64,000 nt of DNA, taken from assembly GCF_900188455.1 (NCBI RefSeq), contig NZ_FZOL01000019.1, positions 85,028 through 149,027 on the forward strand, in the 5' to 3' direction. Below, piece by piece: positions 25,586-33,793 of the stretch (within the stretch, counting starts at the first letter, position 1; each line of letters opens with the position of its first letter). The stretch is from Pseudomonas japonica (GTDB lineage: Bacteria > Pseudomonadota > Gammaproteobacteria > Pseudomonadales > Pseudomonadaceae). The position numbers and the translations under genes were made by a program. Under the pieces are notes generated by a model. It did not search any database. It was not told the origin of the DNA and worked only from the letters and a program-made list of their open reading frames with translations.

Positions 25586-25686
25586 GTAGGAGCGTGGCTT
25601 GCCCGCGAAGGACCGCGCAGCGGTCCCGGACCTCACCGCTATCGGGGACCACTACGTGGTCCTTCGCGGGCAAGCCACGCTCCTAC
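25586..25686. repeat. REP-like double palindrome within the ydc run
   Basis: Arms GTAGGAGCGTGGCTTGCCCGCG and the complement ending at 25686 enclose GGACCGC..GCGGTCC and GGGGACC..GGTCC stems. It lies between the binding-protein gene and the ATPase gene. A stable 3' structure after a binding-protein gene commonly keeps its message more abundant than that of the membrane parts. Confidence 0.85.
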
Positions 25687-25773
25687 GACGGGAACGCCCC
25701 TCCTTAACACTTCAGTACAGTCGTCCAGGCCTGGGCCGCTGCACACACCCACGCCTATCCGGAGCACCGCACC

Positions 25774-26811
25774 ATGACCCTTGCAGTCCAGTTCACCCAG
25801 GTTTCCCGTCTGTTCGGCGAGGTCAAGGCCGTCGACCGGGTATCCATCGATATCCAGGACGGCGAGTTCTTTTCCATGCTCGGCCCGTCCGGCTCGGGCA
25901 AGACCACCTGCCTGCGCCTGATCGCCGGCTTCGAACAACCCAGCCACGGCTCGATCCGCATCCACGGCGCCGAAGCCGCCGGCCTGCCGCCCTACCAGCG
26001 CGACGTCAACACGGTATTCCAGGACTACGCGCTGTTCCCGCACATGAGTGTGCTGGACAACGTCGCCTACGGCCTCAAGGTCAAGGGCGTCGGCAAGCAG
26101 GAACGCCGCGCCCGCGCCGAGGAAGCCCTGGGCATGGTCGCCCTCGGCGGCTACGGCGCACGCAAGCCGGTACAACTGTCCGGCGGCCAGCGCCAGCGCG
26201 TGGCCCTGGCCCGCGCCCTGGTCAATCGCCCACGGGTCTTGCTGCTGGACGAGCCGCTGGGCGCCCTCGACCTGAAGCTGCGCGAGCAGATGCAGAGCGA
26301 GCTGAAGAAACTCCAGCGCCAGCTGGGCATCACCTTCATCTTCGTCACCCACGACCAGACCGAAGCGCTGTCGATGTCCGACCGCGTCGCGGTGTTCAAC
26401 CGCGGTCGCATCGAGCAGGTCGACACCCCGCGCAACCTGTACATGAAGCCGGCCACCACCTTCGTCGCCGAGTTCGTCGGCACCTCCAACGTGCTCCGCG
26501 GCGACCTCGCCAGCCAGCTCGCCGGCAACGCCCTGCCGTTCTCCATCCGCCCCGAGCACATCCGCCTCGGCGAAGCCGCGGCCAGTGGCCAGGTGCAGGT
26601 CAGCGGCGTGCTCCACGACATCCAGTACCAGGGCAGCGCGACCCGCTACGAACTGAAACTGGACAACGGCCAGCTGCTCAACGTCAGCCAGGCCAACAAC
26701 CAGTGGCAGGCCGACGTCGCCCAGTTGCAACCGGGCCAGCGCCTGGCCGCGCACTGGGCCCGCGAGGCGATGACGCCGCTGCAGGAAACCGTGCTGAGCG
26801 AGGGTCGCTGA
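25774..26811 (+). CDS. ydcT: ABC transporter ATPase (PotA/YdcT-like)
   Basis: The 345-residue ATP-binding subunit has a Walker A motif (GPSGSGKTT), Q-loop (VFQDYALFPHM), signature LSGGQRQRVALARAL, Walker B LLLDEPLGALD and the switch histidine in FVTHDQTEA, followed by a C-terminal TOBE-like regulatory domain, as in PotA. It energises uptake through the two permeases downstream, starting 1 bp before the next gene. The REP element upstream leaves 88 bp to its ATG. Confidence 0.93.
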   Translation: MTLAVQFTQVSRLFGEVKAVDRVSIDIQDGEFFSMLGPSGSGKTTCLRLIAGFEQPSHGSIRIHGAEAAGLPPYQRDVNTVFQDYALFPHMSVLDNVAYGLKVKGVGKQERRARAEEALGMVALGGYGARKPVQLSGGQRQRVALARALVNRPRVLLLDEPLGALDLKLREQMQSELKKLQRQLGITFIFVTHDQTEALSMSDRVAVFNRGRIEQVDTPRNLYMKPATTFVAEFVGTSNVLRGDLASQLAGNALPFSIRPEHIRLGEAAASGQVQVSGVLHDIQYQGSATRYELKLDNGQLLNVSQANNQWQADVAQLQPGQRLAAHWAREAMTPLQETVLSEGR

Positions 26812-26812
26812 G

Positions 26813-27766
26813 ATGAGCCTGGCCCTGGAAAAACCGGCCCTGGCGCCGACACCGATGTCGCCCATGCGGCGCCTCTCCAACCTGCTGTACCGCAAGCCCA
26901 ACCTGTACCTGGCGCTGCTGCTGATCCCGCCGCTGATCTGGTTCGGCGCGATCTACCTCGGCTCGCTGCTGGGCCTGCTGTGGCAAGGGTTCTACACCTT
27001 CGACGACTTCACCATGGCGGTGACGCCGGAGCTGACCCTGGCCAACTTCGCCGCGCTGTTCAACCCGGCGAACTTCGACATCATCCTGCGCACCCTGACC
27101 ATGGCCATCGCCGTGTCCATCGCCAGCGCCGCCCTGGCCTTCCCCATCGCCTACTACATGGCGCGCTACACCACGGGCAAGACCAAGGCGTTCTTCTACA
27201 TCGCGGTGATGATGCCGATGTGGGCCAGCTACATCGTCAAGGCCTATGCCTGGACCCTGCTCCTGGCCAAGGGCGGCGTGGCCCAGTGGTTCGTGCAGTT
27301 GCTGCACCTGGAACCGGTGCTGCAGTTCATCCTCGGCATCCCCGGCGTCGGCGGCAGCACCCTGTCGACCTCGCACCTGGGGCGTTTCATGGTCTTCGTG
27401 TACATCTGGCTGCCGTTCATGATCCTGCCGATCCAGGCCTCCCTGGAACGCCTGCCGCCGTCGCTGCTGCACGCCTCGGCGGACCTTGGCGCGACGCCGC
27501 GGCAGACCTTCATGCAGGTGATCCTGCCGCTGTCGGTGCCGGGCATCGCCGCCGGCTCGATCTTCACCTTCTCGCTGACCCTGGGCGACTTCATCGTCCC
27601 GCAACTGGTGGGCCCGCCCGGCTACTTCATCGGCGGCATGGTCTACGCCCAGCAGGGCGCGATCGGCAACATGCCGATGGCCGCCGCCTTCACCCTGGTG
27701 CCGATCGTGCTGATCGCCGTCTACCTGTCCATCGTCAAACGCCTGGGGGCCTTCGATGCACTCTGA
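26813..27766 (+). CDS. ydcU: ABC transporter permease (YdcU/PotB-like)
   Basis: The 317-residue inner-membrane protein has about six transmembrane helices and the permease EAA loop (ASADLGATPRQTFMQVILPLS) that contacts the ATPase. It starts one base after the ATPase stop, and its end overlaps the next permease by 11 bp. The N-terminal YRKPNLYLALLLIPPLIWFG segment is typical of PotB/YdcU. Confidence 0.92.
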   Translation: MSLALEKPALAPTPMSPMRRLSNLLYRKPNLYLALLLIPPLIWFGAIYLGSLLGLLWQGFYTFDDFTMAVTPELTLANFAALFNPANFDIILRTLTMAIAVSIASAALAFPIAYYMARYTTGKTKAFFYIAVMMPMWASYIVKAYAWTLLLAKGGVAQWFVQLLHLEPVLQFILGIPGVGGSTLSTSHLGRFMVFVYIWLPFMILPIQASLERLPPSLLHASADLGATPRQTFMQVILPLSVPGIAAGSIFTFSLTLGDFIVPQLVGPPGYFIGGMVYAQQGAIGNMPMAAAFTLVPIVLIAVYLSIVKRLGAFDAL

Positions 27767-28562
27767 AAAAGCTTCGCTGGGCCTGCGTATCGCGGCCTGG
27801 GGCGGGCTGGTGTTCCTGCACTTCCCGATCCTGATCATCTTCCTCTACGCCTTCAACACCGAGGACGCGGCGTTCAGCTTCCCGCCCCAGGGTTTCACCC
27901 TGAAGTGGTTCAGCGTGGCCTTCTCGCGCCCCGACGTGCTGGAGTCGATCAAGCTCTCGCTGCAGGTTGCCTGCCTGGCCACCCTGATCGCCCTGGTGCT
28001 CGGCACCCTGGCCTCGGCGGCACTGTACCGGCGCAGCTTCTTCGGCAAGGAAGGCATCTCGCTGATGCTGATCCTGCCGATCGCCCTGCCCGGGATCATC
28101 ACCGGTATCGCCCTGCTCTCGGCGTTCAAGAGCCTGGGCATCGAGCCGGGGATCTTTACCATCGTGGTCGGCCACGCGACCTTCTGCGTGGTGATCGTCT
28201 ACAACAACGTCATCGCCCGCCTGCGGCGCACCTCGCAGAGCCTGATCGAGGCCTCGATGGACCTCGGCGCCGACGGCTGGCAGACCTTCCGCTACATCAT
28301 CCTGCCGAACCTCGGCTCGGCGCTGCTGGCCGGCGGCATGCTGGCCTTCGCCCTGTCGTTCGACGAGATCATCGTCACCACCTTCACCGCCGGGCACGAA
28401 CGCACCCTGCCGATCTGGCTGCTCAACCAGCTCAGCCGGCCGCGCGATGTACCGGTGACCAACGTCGTCGCCATGCTGGTGATGATGGTGACCATGCTGC
28501 CGATCCTTGGCGCCTACTACCTGACCCGCGGCGGCGAAAGCGTTGCCGGCAGCGGCAAGTGA
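27756..28562 (+). CDS. ydcV: ABC transporter permease (YdcV/PotC-like)
   Basis: The 268-residue second permease has about six helices, an EAA loop (ASMDLGADGWQTFRYIILPN) and the FDEIIVTTFTAG segment usual in PotC/YdcV proteins. The ATG lies inside the end of the first permease gene. From memory, E. coli YdcS and YdcV have also been implicated in uptake of double-stranded DNA, noteworthy only because a nucleic-acid island is next door. Confidence 0.92.
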   Translation: MHSEKASLGLRIAAWGGLVFLHFPILIIFLYAFNTEDAAFSFPPQGFTLKWFSVAFSRPDVLESIKLSLQVACLATLIALVLGTLASAALYRRSFFGKEGISLMLILPIALPGIITGIALLSAFKSLGIEPGIFTIVVGHATFCVVIVYNNVIARLRRTSQSLIEASMDLGADGWQTFRYIILPNLGSALLAGGMLAFALSFDEIIVTTFTAGHERTLPIWLLNQLSRPRDVPVTNVVAMLVMMVTMLPILGAYYLTRGGESVAGSGK

Positions 28563-28590
28563 CCCCCTGACTTCCGACGAGGACTGAATC

Positions 28591-30015
28591 ATGCAAACCA
28601 AGCTGCTGATCAACGGCCAACTGGTGGCCGGCGAAGGACCTGCCTACGACGTGCTCAACCCGTCCCTGGGCGCCACCCTGGTGAGCATCAACGAAGCCAC
28701 CGCGGCCCAGGTCGATGCCGCCGTGCGCGCTGCCGACCACGCCTTCGAGGCCTGGTCGCAGACCCCGCCGAAAGAGCGCGCCGGCCTGCTGCTGAAACTC
28801 GCCGACGCCATCGAGGCCCATGGCGAGGAACTGGCGAAACTGGAGTCGGCCAACTGCGGCAAGCCCTACGCCGCCGCGCTGAACGACGAGATCCCGGCCA
28901 TCGCCGATGTGTTCCGCTTCTTCGCCGGCGCCAGCCGCTGCCTCAATGGCTCGGCCGCGGGCGAGTACCTGCCGGGGCATACCTCGATGATTCGTCGCGA
29001 CCCGGTGGGCGTGATCGCCTCCATCGCGCCGTGGAACTACCCGCTGATGATGGTCGCCTGGAAGATCGCCCCGGCCCTGGCCGCCGGCAACACCGTGGTG
29101 CTCAAGCCGTCCGAGCAGACCCCGCTGACCGCCCTGCGCCTGGCACAGATCGCCGCGGAGATCTTCCCGGCCGGCGTGCTCAACATCGTCTTCGGCAAGG
29201 GCCCGAGCGTCGGCGCGCCGCTGGTCACCCATCCGAAGGTGCGCATGGTCTCGCTGACCGGCTCCATCGCCACCGGTTCGAACATCATCTCCAGCACCGC
29301 CGACAGCGTGAAGCGCATGCACATGGAGCTGGGCGGCAAGGCGCCGGTGATCATCTTCGACGACGCCGACATCGACGCGGCGGTGGAAGGCATCCGCACC
29401 TTCGGCTTCTACAACGCAGGGCAAGACTGCACCGCGGCCTGCCGCATCTACGCACAGAGCGGGATCTACGAGAAGTTCGTCGAGAAGCTCGGCGCCGCGG
29501 TCTCGACCATCAAGTACGGCCTGCAGGACGACCCGGACACCGAGCTCGGCCCGCTGATCACCGCGCAGCACCGTGACCGCGTCGCCGGCTTCGTCGAGCG
29601 CGCCATCGCCCAGCCGCATATCCGCCTGGTCACCGGCGGCAAGGCGGTAGCGGGCGACGGTTTCTTCTTCGAGCCGACCGTGCTCGCCGATGCCCAACAG
29701 GACGACGAGATCGTCCGCCGCGAAGTGTTCGGCCCAGTGGTCTCGGTGACCCGCTTCGACGACGAGGCGCAGGTGCTGGCGTGGGCCAACGACTCCGACT
29801 ACGGCCTGGCCTCGTCGCTGTGGACCGCCGACGTCGGTCGCGCCCACCGCGTCTCGGCGCGCCTGCAGTACGGCTGCACCTGGGTCAACACGCACTTCAT
29901 GCTGGTCAGCGAAATGCCCCATGGCGGTCAGAAACTCTCCGGTTATGGCAAGGACATGTCCATGTATGGCCTGGAAGACTACACCTGCATCCGTCACGTG
30001 ATGTTCAAGCACTAA
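28591..30015 (+). CDS. patD: 4-aminobutyraldehyde dehydrogenase
   Basis: The 474-residue enzyme has the same length as E. coli YdcW/PatD, matches it along its length and carries catalytic Cys280 in NAGQDCTAACRIYAQ and Glu in MELGGKAPVI. It oxidises 4-aminobutanal to GABA in the cytoplasm. Following ydcSTUV it reproduces the E. coli ydcSTUVW order, and the next gene encodes the enzyme that makes 4-aminobutanal from spermidine. ATG at 28591, with ACGAGGACTGAATC upstream. Confidence 0.93.
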   Translation: MQTKLLINGQLVAGEGPAYDVLNPSLGATLVSINEATAAQVDAAVRAADHAFEAWSQTPPKERAGLLLKLADAIEAHGEELAKLESANCGKPYAAALNDEIPAIADVFRFFAGASRCLNGSAAGEYLPGHTSMIRRDPVGVIASIAPWNYPLMMVAWKIAPALAAGNTVVLKPSEQTPLTALRLAQIAAEIFPAGVLNIVFGKGPSVGAPLVTHPKVRMVSLTGSIATGSNIISSTADSVKRMHMELGGKAPVIIFDDADIDAAVEGIRTFGFYNAGQDCTAACRIYAQSGIYEKFVEKLGAAVSTIKYGLQDDPDTELGPLITAQHRDRVAGFVERAIAQPHIRLVTGGKAVAGDGFFFEPTVLADAQQDDEIVRREVFGPVVSVTRFDDEAQVLAWANDSDYGLASSLWTADVGRAHRVSARLQYGCTWVNTHFMLVSEMPHGGQKLSGYGKDMSMYGLEDYTCIRHVMFKH

Positions 30016-30024
30016 GGACTCCCA

Positions 30025-31887
30025 ATGCAGATCACCCGACGCGATTTTCTCAACGGCGTCGCCATTGGCATCGCAGCGGGCATGACCCCGCTGCAGATCC
30101 TCCAGGCCGCACCGGACGGGCGCTATTACCCGCCGAGCCTGACCGGCCTGCGCGGCAGTCACGCCGGCGCCTTCGAAGTGGCGCACCAGATGGGCTGGGA
30201 GAAGAAGACCTTCGACACCGACGCCCTGCCGATCGCCGAGCAGTACGACCTGATCGTGGTCGGTGGCGGCCTCAGCGGCCTGTCGGCGGCCTGGTTCTAT
30301 CGCCAGCGTCATCCGCAGGCGCGGGTCCTGGTGATCGAGAACCATGACGACTTCGGCGGCCACGCCAAGCGCAACGAGTTCAGCGCCGACGGGCGGACGA
30401 TCATCGGTTACGGCGGCAGCGAGGCGTTCCAGTCGCCGAACCACCTGTACAGCAAGGAAGTGAACGCCCTGCTCAAGGCGCTGGGGGTGGACATCAAGCG
30501 CTTCGAGACGGCCTTCGACCGCAACTTCTACCCGGACCTGAAGCTGTCCCGCGCGGTGTTCTTCGACAAGGAGACGTTCGGCGAGGACAAGCTGGTCAGC
30601 GGCGACCCGACCCCGATGGTCGCCGACGACATCGCCCCGGAGCGCCTGAACGCCCGCTCGATCCGCGACTTCATCAACGACTTCCCGCTCCCGGAAGCCG
30701 ACCGCAAGGCCCTGATCGACCTGCACGAAGCGCCGCGGGACTACCTCGCCGGGCGCAGCCTGAAGGAAAAGAACGAGCACCTGGAGCGCACCAGCTATCG
30801 CGACTTCCTGCTCAAGGACGTCGGCCTGTCGCCGATCGCGGTGGCCTATTTCCAGGGCCGTACCAACGACTTCATGGCCCTGAGCATCGACGCGGTGGCG
30901 GCTGCCGACGCCTACAACGTCGGTTTCCCCGGCTTTGCCGCGATGCAGCTGGAGCCGATCAGCGAAGAAGCCCGGGCGGAGATGGAAGAGCCGTACATCT
31001 ACCACTTCCCCGACGGCAACGCCTCGCTGGCGCGCCTGCTGGTGCGCGACCTGATTCCCCAGGTGGCGCCGGGCAAGGGCATGGAGGACATCGTCCTGAC
31101 GCGGTTCGACTACAGCCAGCTGGACCAGGCCGCGCACCCGGTGCGCATTCGCCTGAACAGCACGGCGGTGAGCGTGCGCAACGTCGATGGCGGGGTCAAC
31201 GTCGGTTACAGCCGTGGCGGACAACTGGCCCAGGTGCGCGGCAAGCACTGCGTGATGGCCTGCTACAACATGATGATTCCGTACCTGCTGCGCGACCTGC
31301 CGCCGGAACAGGCCCATGCCCTGAGCCAGAACGTCAAGTTCCCGCTGGTGTACACCAAGGTCGTGGTGCGCAACTGGCAGGCCTTCCACAAACTCGGCGT
31401 GCACGAGATCTATGCCGCGACCCAGCCGTACAGCCGGATCAAGCTGGATTATCCGGTGAGCATGGGCGGCTACGAGCATCCGCGGGATCCGTCGAAGGCC
31501 ATCGGCCTGCACATGGTCTATGTGCCGACCACGCCGAACGCCGGGATGAATGCCCGCGACCAGGCGCGCACCGGGCGTGCAAAACTTTACGCGCAAAGTT
31601 TCGATCAGCTGGAAGCGCAATTGAGGGACCAGTTGCAGCGGATGCTGGGGCCGGGTGGTTTCGATCACCAGAAGGACATCCTGGCGATCACGGTCAACCG
31701 TTGGTCACATGGCTATTCGTGCTTCACCAATACGCTGTTCGATGATGCCGAGCAGACGGAGAAGTGGATGGAAACGGCGCGCAAGCCGCTGGGCAAGGTG
31801 AGCATCGCCAACTCGGATGCGGCGTGGAGTGCGTATGCTCATGCGGCGATCGATGAGGCGTGGCGGGCGGTTGGGGAGTTTAGCTGA
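30025..31887 (+). CDS. spdH: Tat-exported spermidine dehydrogenase
   Basis: The 620-residue protein begins with a twin-arginine signal (TRRDFLNG, then a mild hydrophobic stretch) and has an FAD-binding motif VVGGGLSGLSAAW at about 79-90 and ENHDDFGGHAKRNEF. Length, Tat signal and overall pattern match Pseudomonas aeruginosa SpdH, which cleaves spermidine to 1,3-diaminopropane and 4-aminobutanal using a non-oxygen acceptor. It follows patD by 9 bp. The folded, flavin-loaded enzyme would act in the periplasm, leaving the importer to bring in its product or the diamine. Confidence 0.88.
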   Translation: MQITRRDFLNGVAIGIAAGMTPLQILQAAPDGRYYPPSLTGLRGSHAGAFEVAHQMGWEKKTFDTDALPIAEQYDLIVVGGGLSGLSAAWFYRQRHPQARVLVIENHDDFGGHAKRNEFSADGRTIIGYGGSEAFQSPNHLYSKEVNALLKALGVDIKRFETAFDRNFYPDLKLSRAVFFDKETFGEDKLVSGDPTPMVADDIAPERLNARSIRDFINDFPLPEADRKALIDLHEAPRDYLAGRSLKEKNEHLERTSYRDFLLKDVGLSPIAVAYFQGRTNDFMALSIDAVAAADAYNVGFPGFAAMQLEPISEEARAEMEEPYIYHFPDGNASLARLLVRDLIPQVAPGKGMEDIVLTRFDYSQLDQAAHPVRIRLNSTAVSVRNVDGGVNVGYSRGGQLAQVRGKHCVMACYNMMIPYLLRDLPPEQAHALSQNVKFPLVYTKVVVRNWQAFHKLGVHEIYAATQPYSRIKLDYPVSMGGYEHPRDPSKAIGLHMVYVPTTPNAGMNARDQARTGRAKLYAQSFDQLEAQLRDQLQRMLGPGGFDHQKDILAITVNRWSHGYSCFTNTLFDDAEQTEKWMETARKPLGKVSIANSDAAWSAYAHAAIDEAWRAVGEFS

Positions 31888-31919
31888 CGGGCTGATATGG
31901 GCTGATCTCGCGCAGACGC

Positions 31920-32034
31920 TGTAGGAGCTGGCTTGCCTGCGAAAGGACCGCGTAGCGGTCCCTGATTGCCTGACTCTGGATCGGGAACGGGGACCGCTTT
32001 GCGGTCCTTTCGCGGGCAAGCCCGCTCCTCCAGG
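31920..32034. repeat. REP-like double palindrome
   Basis: GTAGGAGCTGGCTTGCCTGCGAAAGGACCGC..GCGGTCC is followed by GGACCGC..GCGGTCCTTTCGCGGGCAAGCCCGCTCC. The right arm is a different sequence type (GCGGGCAAGCCCGC) from the left, so the outer arms pair imperfectly. It marks the end of the polyamine block and fills about a third of the 326-bp gap before hicB. Confidence 0.8.
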
Positions 32035-32077
32035 AAAATTCCTACCCTACCCGCCTCCTCTGCCTACCCTACGCTTA

Positions 32078-32113
32078 TTGAGTGCCGCTCACTGGTATCA
32101 TAGTTTGATACCA
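32078..32113 (+). promoter_or_regulatory. hicAB-type operator and candidate promoter
   Basis: TGGTATCA-TAGTT-TGATACCA (32093-32113) is a perfect 8-bp inverted repeat. A TTGAGT hexamer at 32078-32083 followed by 17 bp and TAGTTT (32101-32106) would place the palindrome over the -10. HicB antitoxins with a ribbon-helix-helix domain repress their own operon through such palindromes. The 60 bp upstream are unremarkable. Confidence 0.55.
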
Positions 32114-32216
32114 TGGGGTCGCGACCTTCCATCGCCCTCATCCCGACAAGCATGCCAAGCACTATCAGATCCGCGATGCGCGCCGGTTCCTTGAACTGGC
32201 AGGAGTGACACCATGA
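32109..32216 (+). pseudogene. hicA: Truncated hicA toxin remnant
   Basis: After a TGA at 32106-32108 the frame reads YHGVATFHRPHPDKHAKHYQ and then IRDARRFLELAGVTP, ending in an ATGA overlap with hicB. FHRPHP..K.AK.YQ.RDAR.FL is the C-terminal half of a HicA family common in pseudomonads. The N-terminal half and any in-frame start are missing; the coding part abuts the palindromic operator, as if an internal deletion joined promoter to gene end. It probably encodes no toxin. Confidence 0.7.
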
Positions 32217-32545
32217 ATGTAATGACCTACAAGGGCTACGCCGCCCGTATCGAATACAGTGACGAAGATCAGTTGTTGATTGGCCATGTGGCAGGTATTC
32301 GCGATGTCATCGGCTTTCACGGAGAGTCCGTCGTTGAATTGCGCAATGCGTTCGAGGAAGCAGTCGACGATTATCTGGAGACTTGCGCCCGGCTGGGCCG
32401 TGAGCCACAGAAAGCCTATTCGGGGAAATTGAGCCTGCGCCTGGAGCCGGCATTGCATGCCTGCGTCGCCGCCAGGGCAGAGCTGGAAAACAAGAGCATC
32501 AATCAGTGGGTCAGCGATGTATTGAGTCAGGCAACCCACGCTTGA
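32213..32545 (+). CDS. hicB: HicB-family antitoxin
   Basis: The 110-residue protein has an N-terminal HicB fold (YKGYAARIEYSDEDQLLIGH, a degenerate RNase H-like domain) and a C-terminal ribbon-helix-helix DNA-binding segment (LSLRLEPALHACVAARA, then INQWVSDVL). The ATG overlaps the hicA remnant stop, and GGAG lies eight bases upstream, inside the remnant. It looks intact and is followed by a strong terminator. Without a working toxin it is an orphan antitoxin or autorepressor. Confidence 0.85.
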   Translation: MNVMTYKGYAARIEYSDEDQLLIGHVAGIRDVIGFHGESVVELRNAFEEAVDDYLETCARLGREPQKAYSGKLSLRLEPALHACVAARAELENKSINQWVSDVLSQATHA

Positions 32546-32548
32546 AAA

Positions 32549-32583
32549 ACGGGGCAGATTGAAGATCTGCCCCGCTCGTTTTC
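32549..32583 (+). terminator. Rho-independent terminator after hicB
   Basis: CGGGGCAGAT-N5-ATCTGCCCCG stem (32550-32574) is flanked by AAAAA on the left and CTCGTTTTC on the right, so it can act in both directions between hicB and the convergent old yellow enzyme gene. Confidence 0.75.
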
Positions 32584-33688
32584 AATCCCGCAGATCCGAC
32601 TCATGAATCGGCTGCTCGCGACTGGTAGCCCGCTGGTACTGCGCCGGCCACACCGCCTTGTTGCCGCCCAGGTCATCGTCGGCATGCAGCGGCCAGTACG
32701 GATCGCGCAGCAGTTCCCGGGCCAGGAAGATCAGGTCGGCCTGCCCCGTGCGCAGAATATGCTCGGCCTGCGCAGGTTCGGTGATCATGCCCACCGTGCC
32801 GGTGGCGATCCCCGACTCCTTGCGGACCCTTTCGGCGAAGCGGGTCTGGTAGCCCGGCCCGGTGGGAATTTCGGCATGCACCGAGGTGCCACCGGACGAC
32901 ACATCGATCAGGTCCGCCCCCAGCGCCTTCAGGCGCCTGGCCAGTTCCACGGTCTCGTCCGGATTCCAGCCATCCTCCACCCAGTCGGTGGCGGACACCC
33001 GCACGAACAGCGGCAACGACTCCGGCCACACCTCGCGCACCGCCTCGGTGACCTGCAGGGTCAGGCGAATGCGGTTGTCGAAACAGCTGCCGTAACTGTC
33101 CCGCCGCTGGTTGCTCAACGGCGACAGGAATTGATGCAGCAGGTAGCCATGGGCGGCATGGATCTCGACCACCTTGAAGCCCGCCACCAGCGCTCGCTTC
33201 GCCGCGGCGACGAAGGCGTCGATGAGGTCGCGGATCTGCCCCTCGCTCAGTTCGCTGGGCGGCGTGTGCTCCGGGTCGAAGGCGATCTTCGACGGGCCCA
33301 CCGGGATCCAGCCGCCGTCGTCCGGCTTGATGCTGCCATGCTTGCCCAGCCAGGGCCGATGGGTACTGGCCTTGCGCCCGGCATGGGCCAGCTGGATCCC
33401 CGGCACGGCGCCCTGGGCGGTGACGAAGCGGGTGATGCGCTGCAGCGGCGGGATCTGCCCGTCGTCCCACAGGCCCAGGTCCTGGGCGGTGATGCGACCG
33501 TCGGCGGTGACCGCCACGGCCTCGGTGAAGATCAGCCCGGCACCGCCGACGGCACGGCTGCCGAGGTGGACCAGGTGCCAGTCGTTGGCCAGGCCGCCGA
33601 CGCTGGAGTACTGGCACATGGGCGAAACGGCGATGCGGTTGGGCAGGGTCAACTGGCGCAGGGTGTAGGGCTCAAGTAGCAGGCTCAT
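32582..33688 (-). CDS. Old yellow enzyme-family NADH:flavin oxidoreductase
   Basis: The 368-residue FMN enzyme is of the YqjM/XenA class, which reduces activated C=C bonds and some nitro compounds. Cys25 (PMCQYSS) is the redox-tuning cysteine of this class, and IHAAHGYLLHQFLSPLSNQRRDSYGG-like segments (split here by SYGSCFDNR) hold the substrate-binding histidines and arginine. GIATGTVGMI and LIFLARELLRDPYWP bind FMN phosphate. The start is the ATG at 33688 (GAGAGG seven bases upstream); the frame is open further but lacks family sequence. The physiological substrate is unknown. Confidence 0.88.
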   Translation of the reverse strand: MSLLLEPYTLRQLTLPNRIAVSPMCQYSSVGGLANDWHLVHLGSRAVGGAGLIFTEAVAVTADGRITAQDLGLWDDGQIPPLQRITRFVTAQGAVPGIQLAHAGRKASTHRPWLGKHGSIKPDDGGWIPVGPSKIAFDPEHTPPSELSEGQIRDLIDAFVAAAKRALVAGFKVVEIHAAHGYLLHQFLSPLSNQRRDSYGSCFDNRIRLTLQVTEAVREVWPESLPLFVRVSATDWVEDGWNPDETVELARRLKALGADLIDVSSGGTSVHAEIPTGPGYQTRFAERVRKESGIATGTVGMITEPAQAEHILRTGQADLIFLARELLRDPYWPLHADDDLGGNKAVWPAQYQRATSREQPIHESDLRD

Positions 33689-33793
33689 GAGGGCACCTCT
33701 CAGGACTCCGAATGGTGGGCCGACCCGAGCGCTTGTTCTTCCCTTTGGCTCAGTGCCGGTCCTACACAGCCTAGACCACAATCCTACGCCCGA

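Noticed and set aside
28432..31668. A 1078-codon open frame on the minus strand opposite patD and spdH
   Set aside because: It crosses two well-supported genes and has the same shadow composition. No domain is visible.
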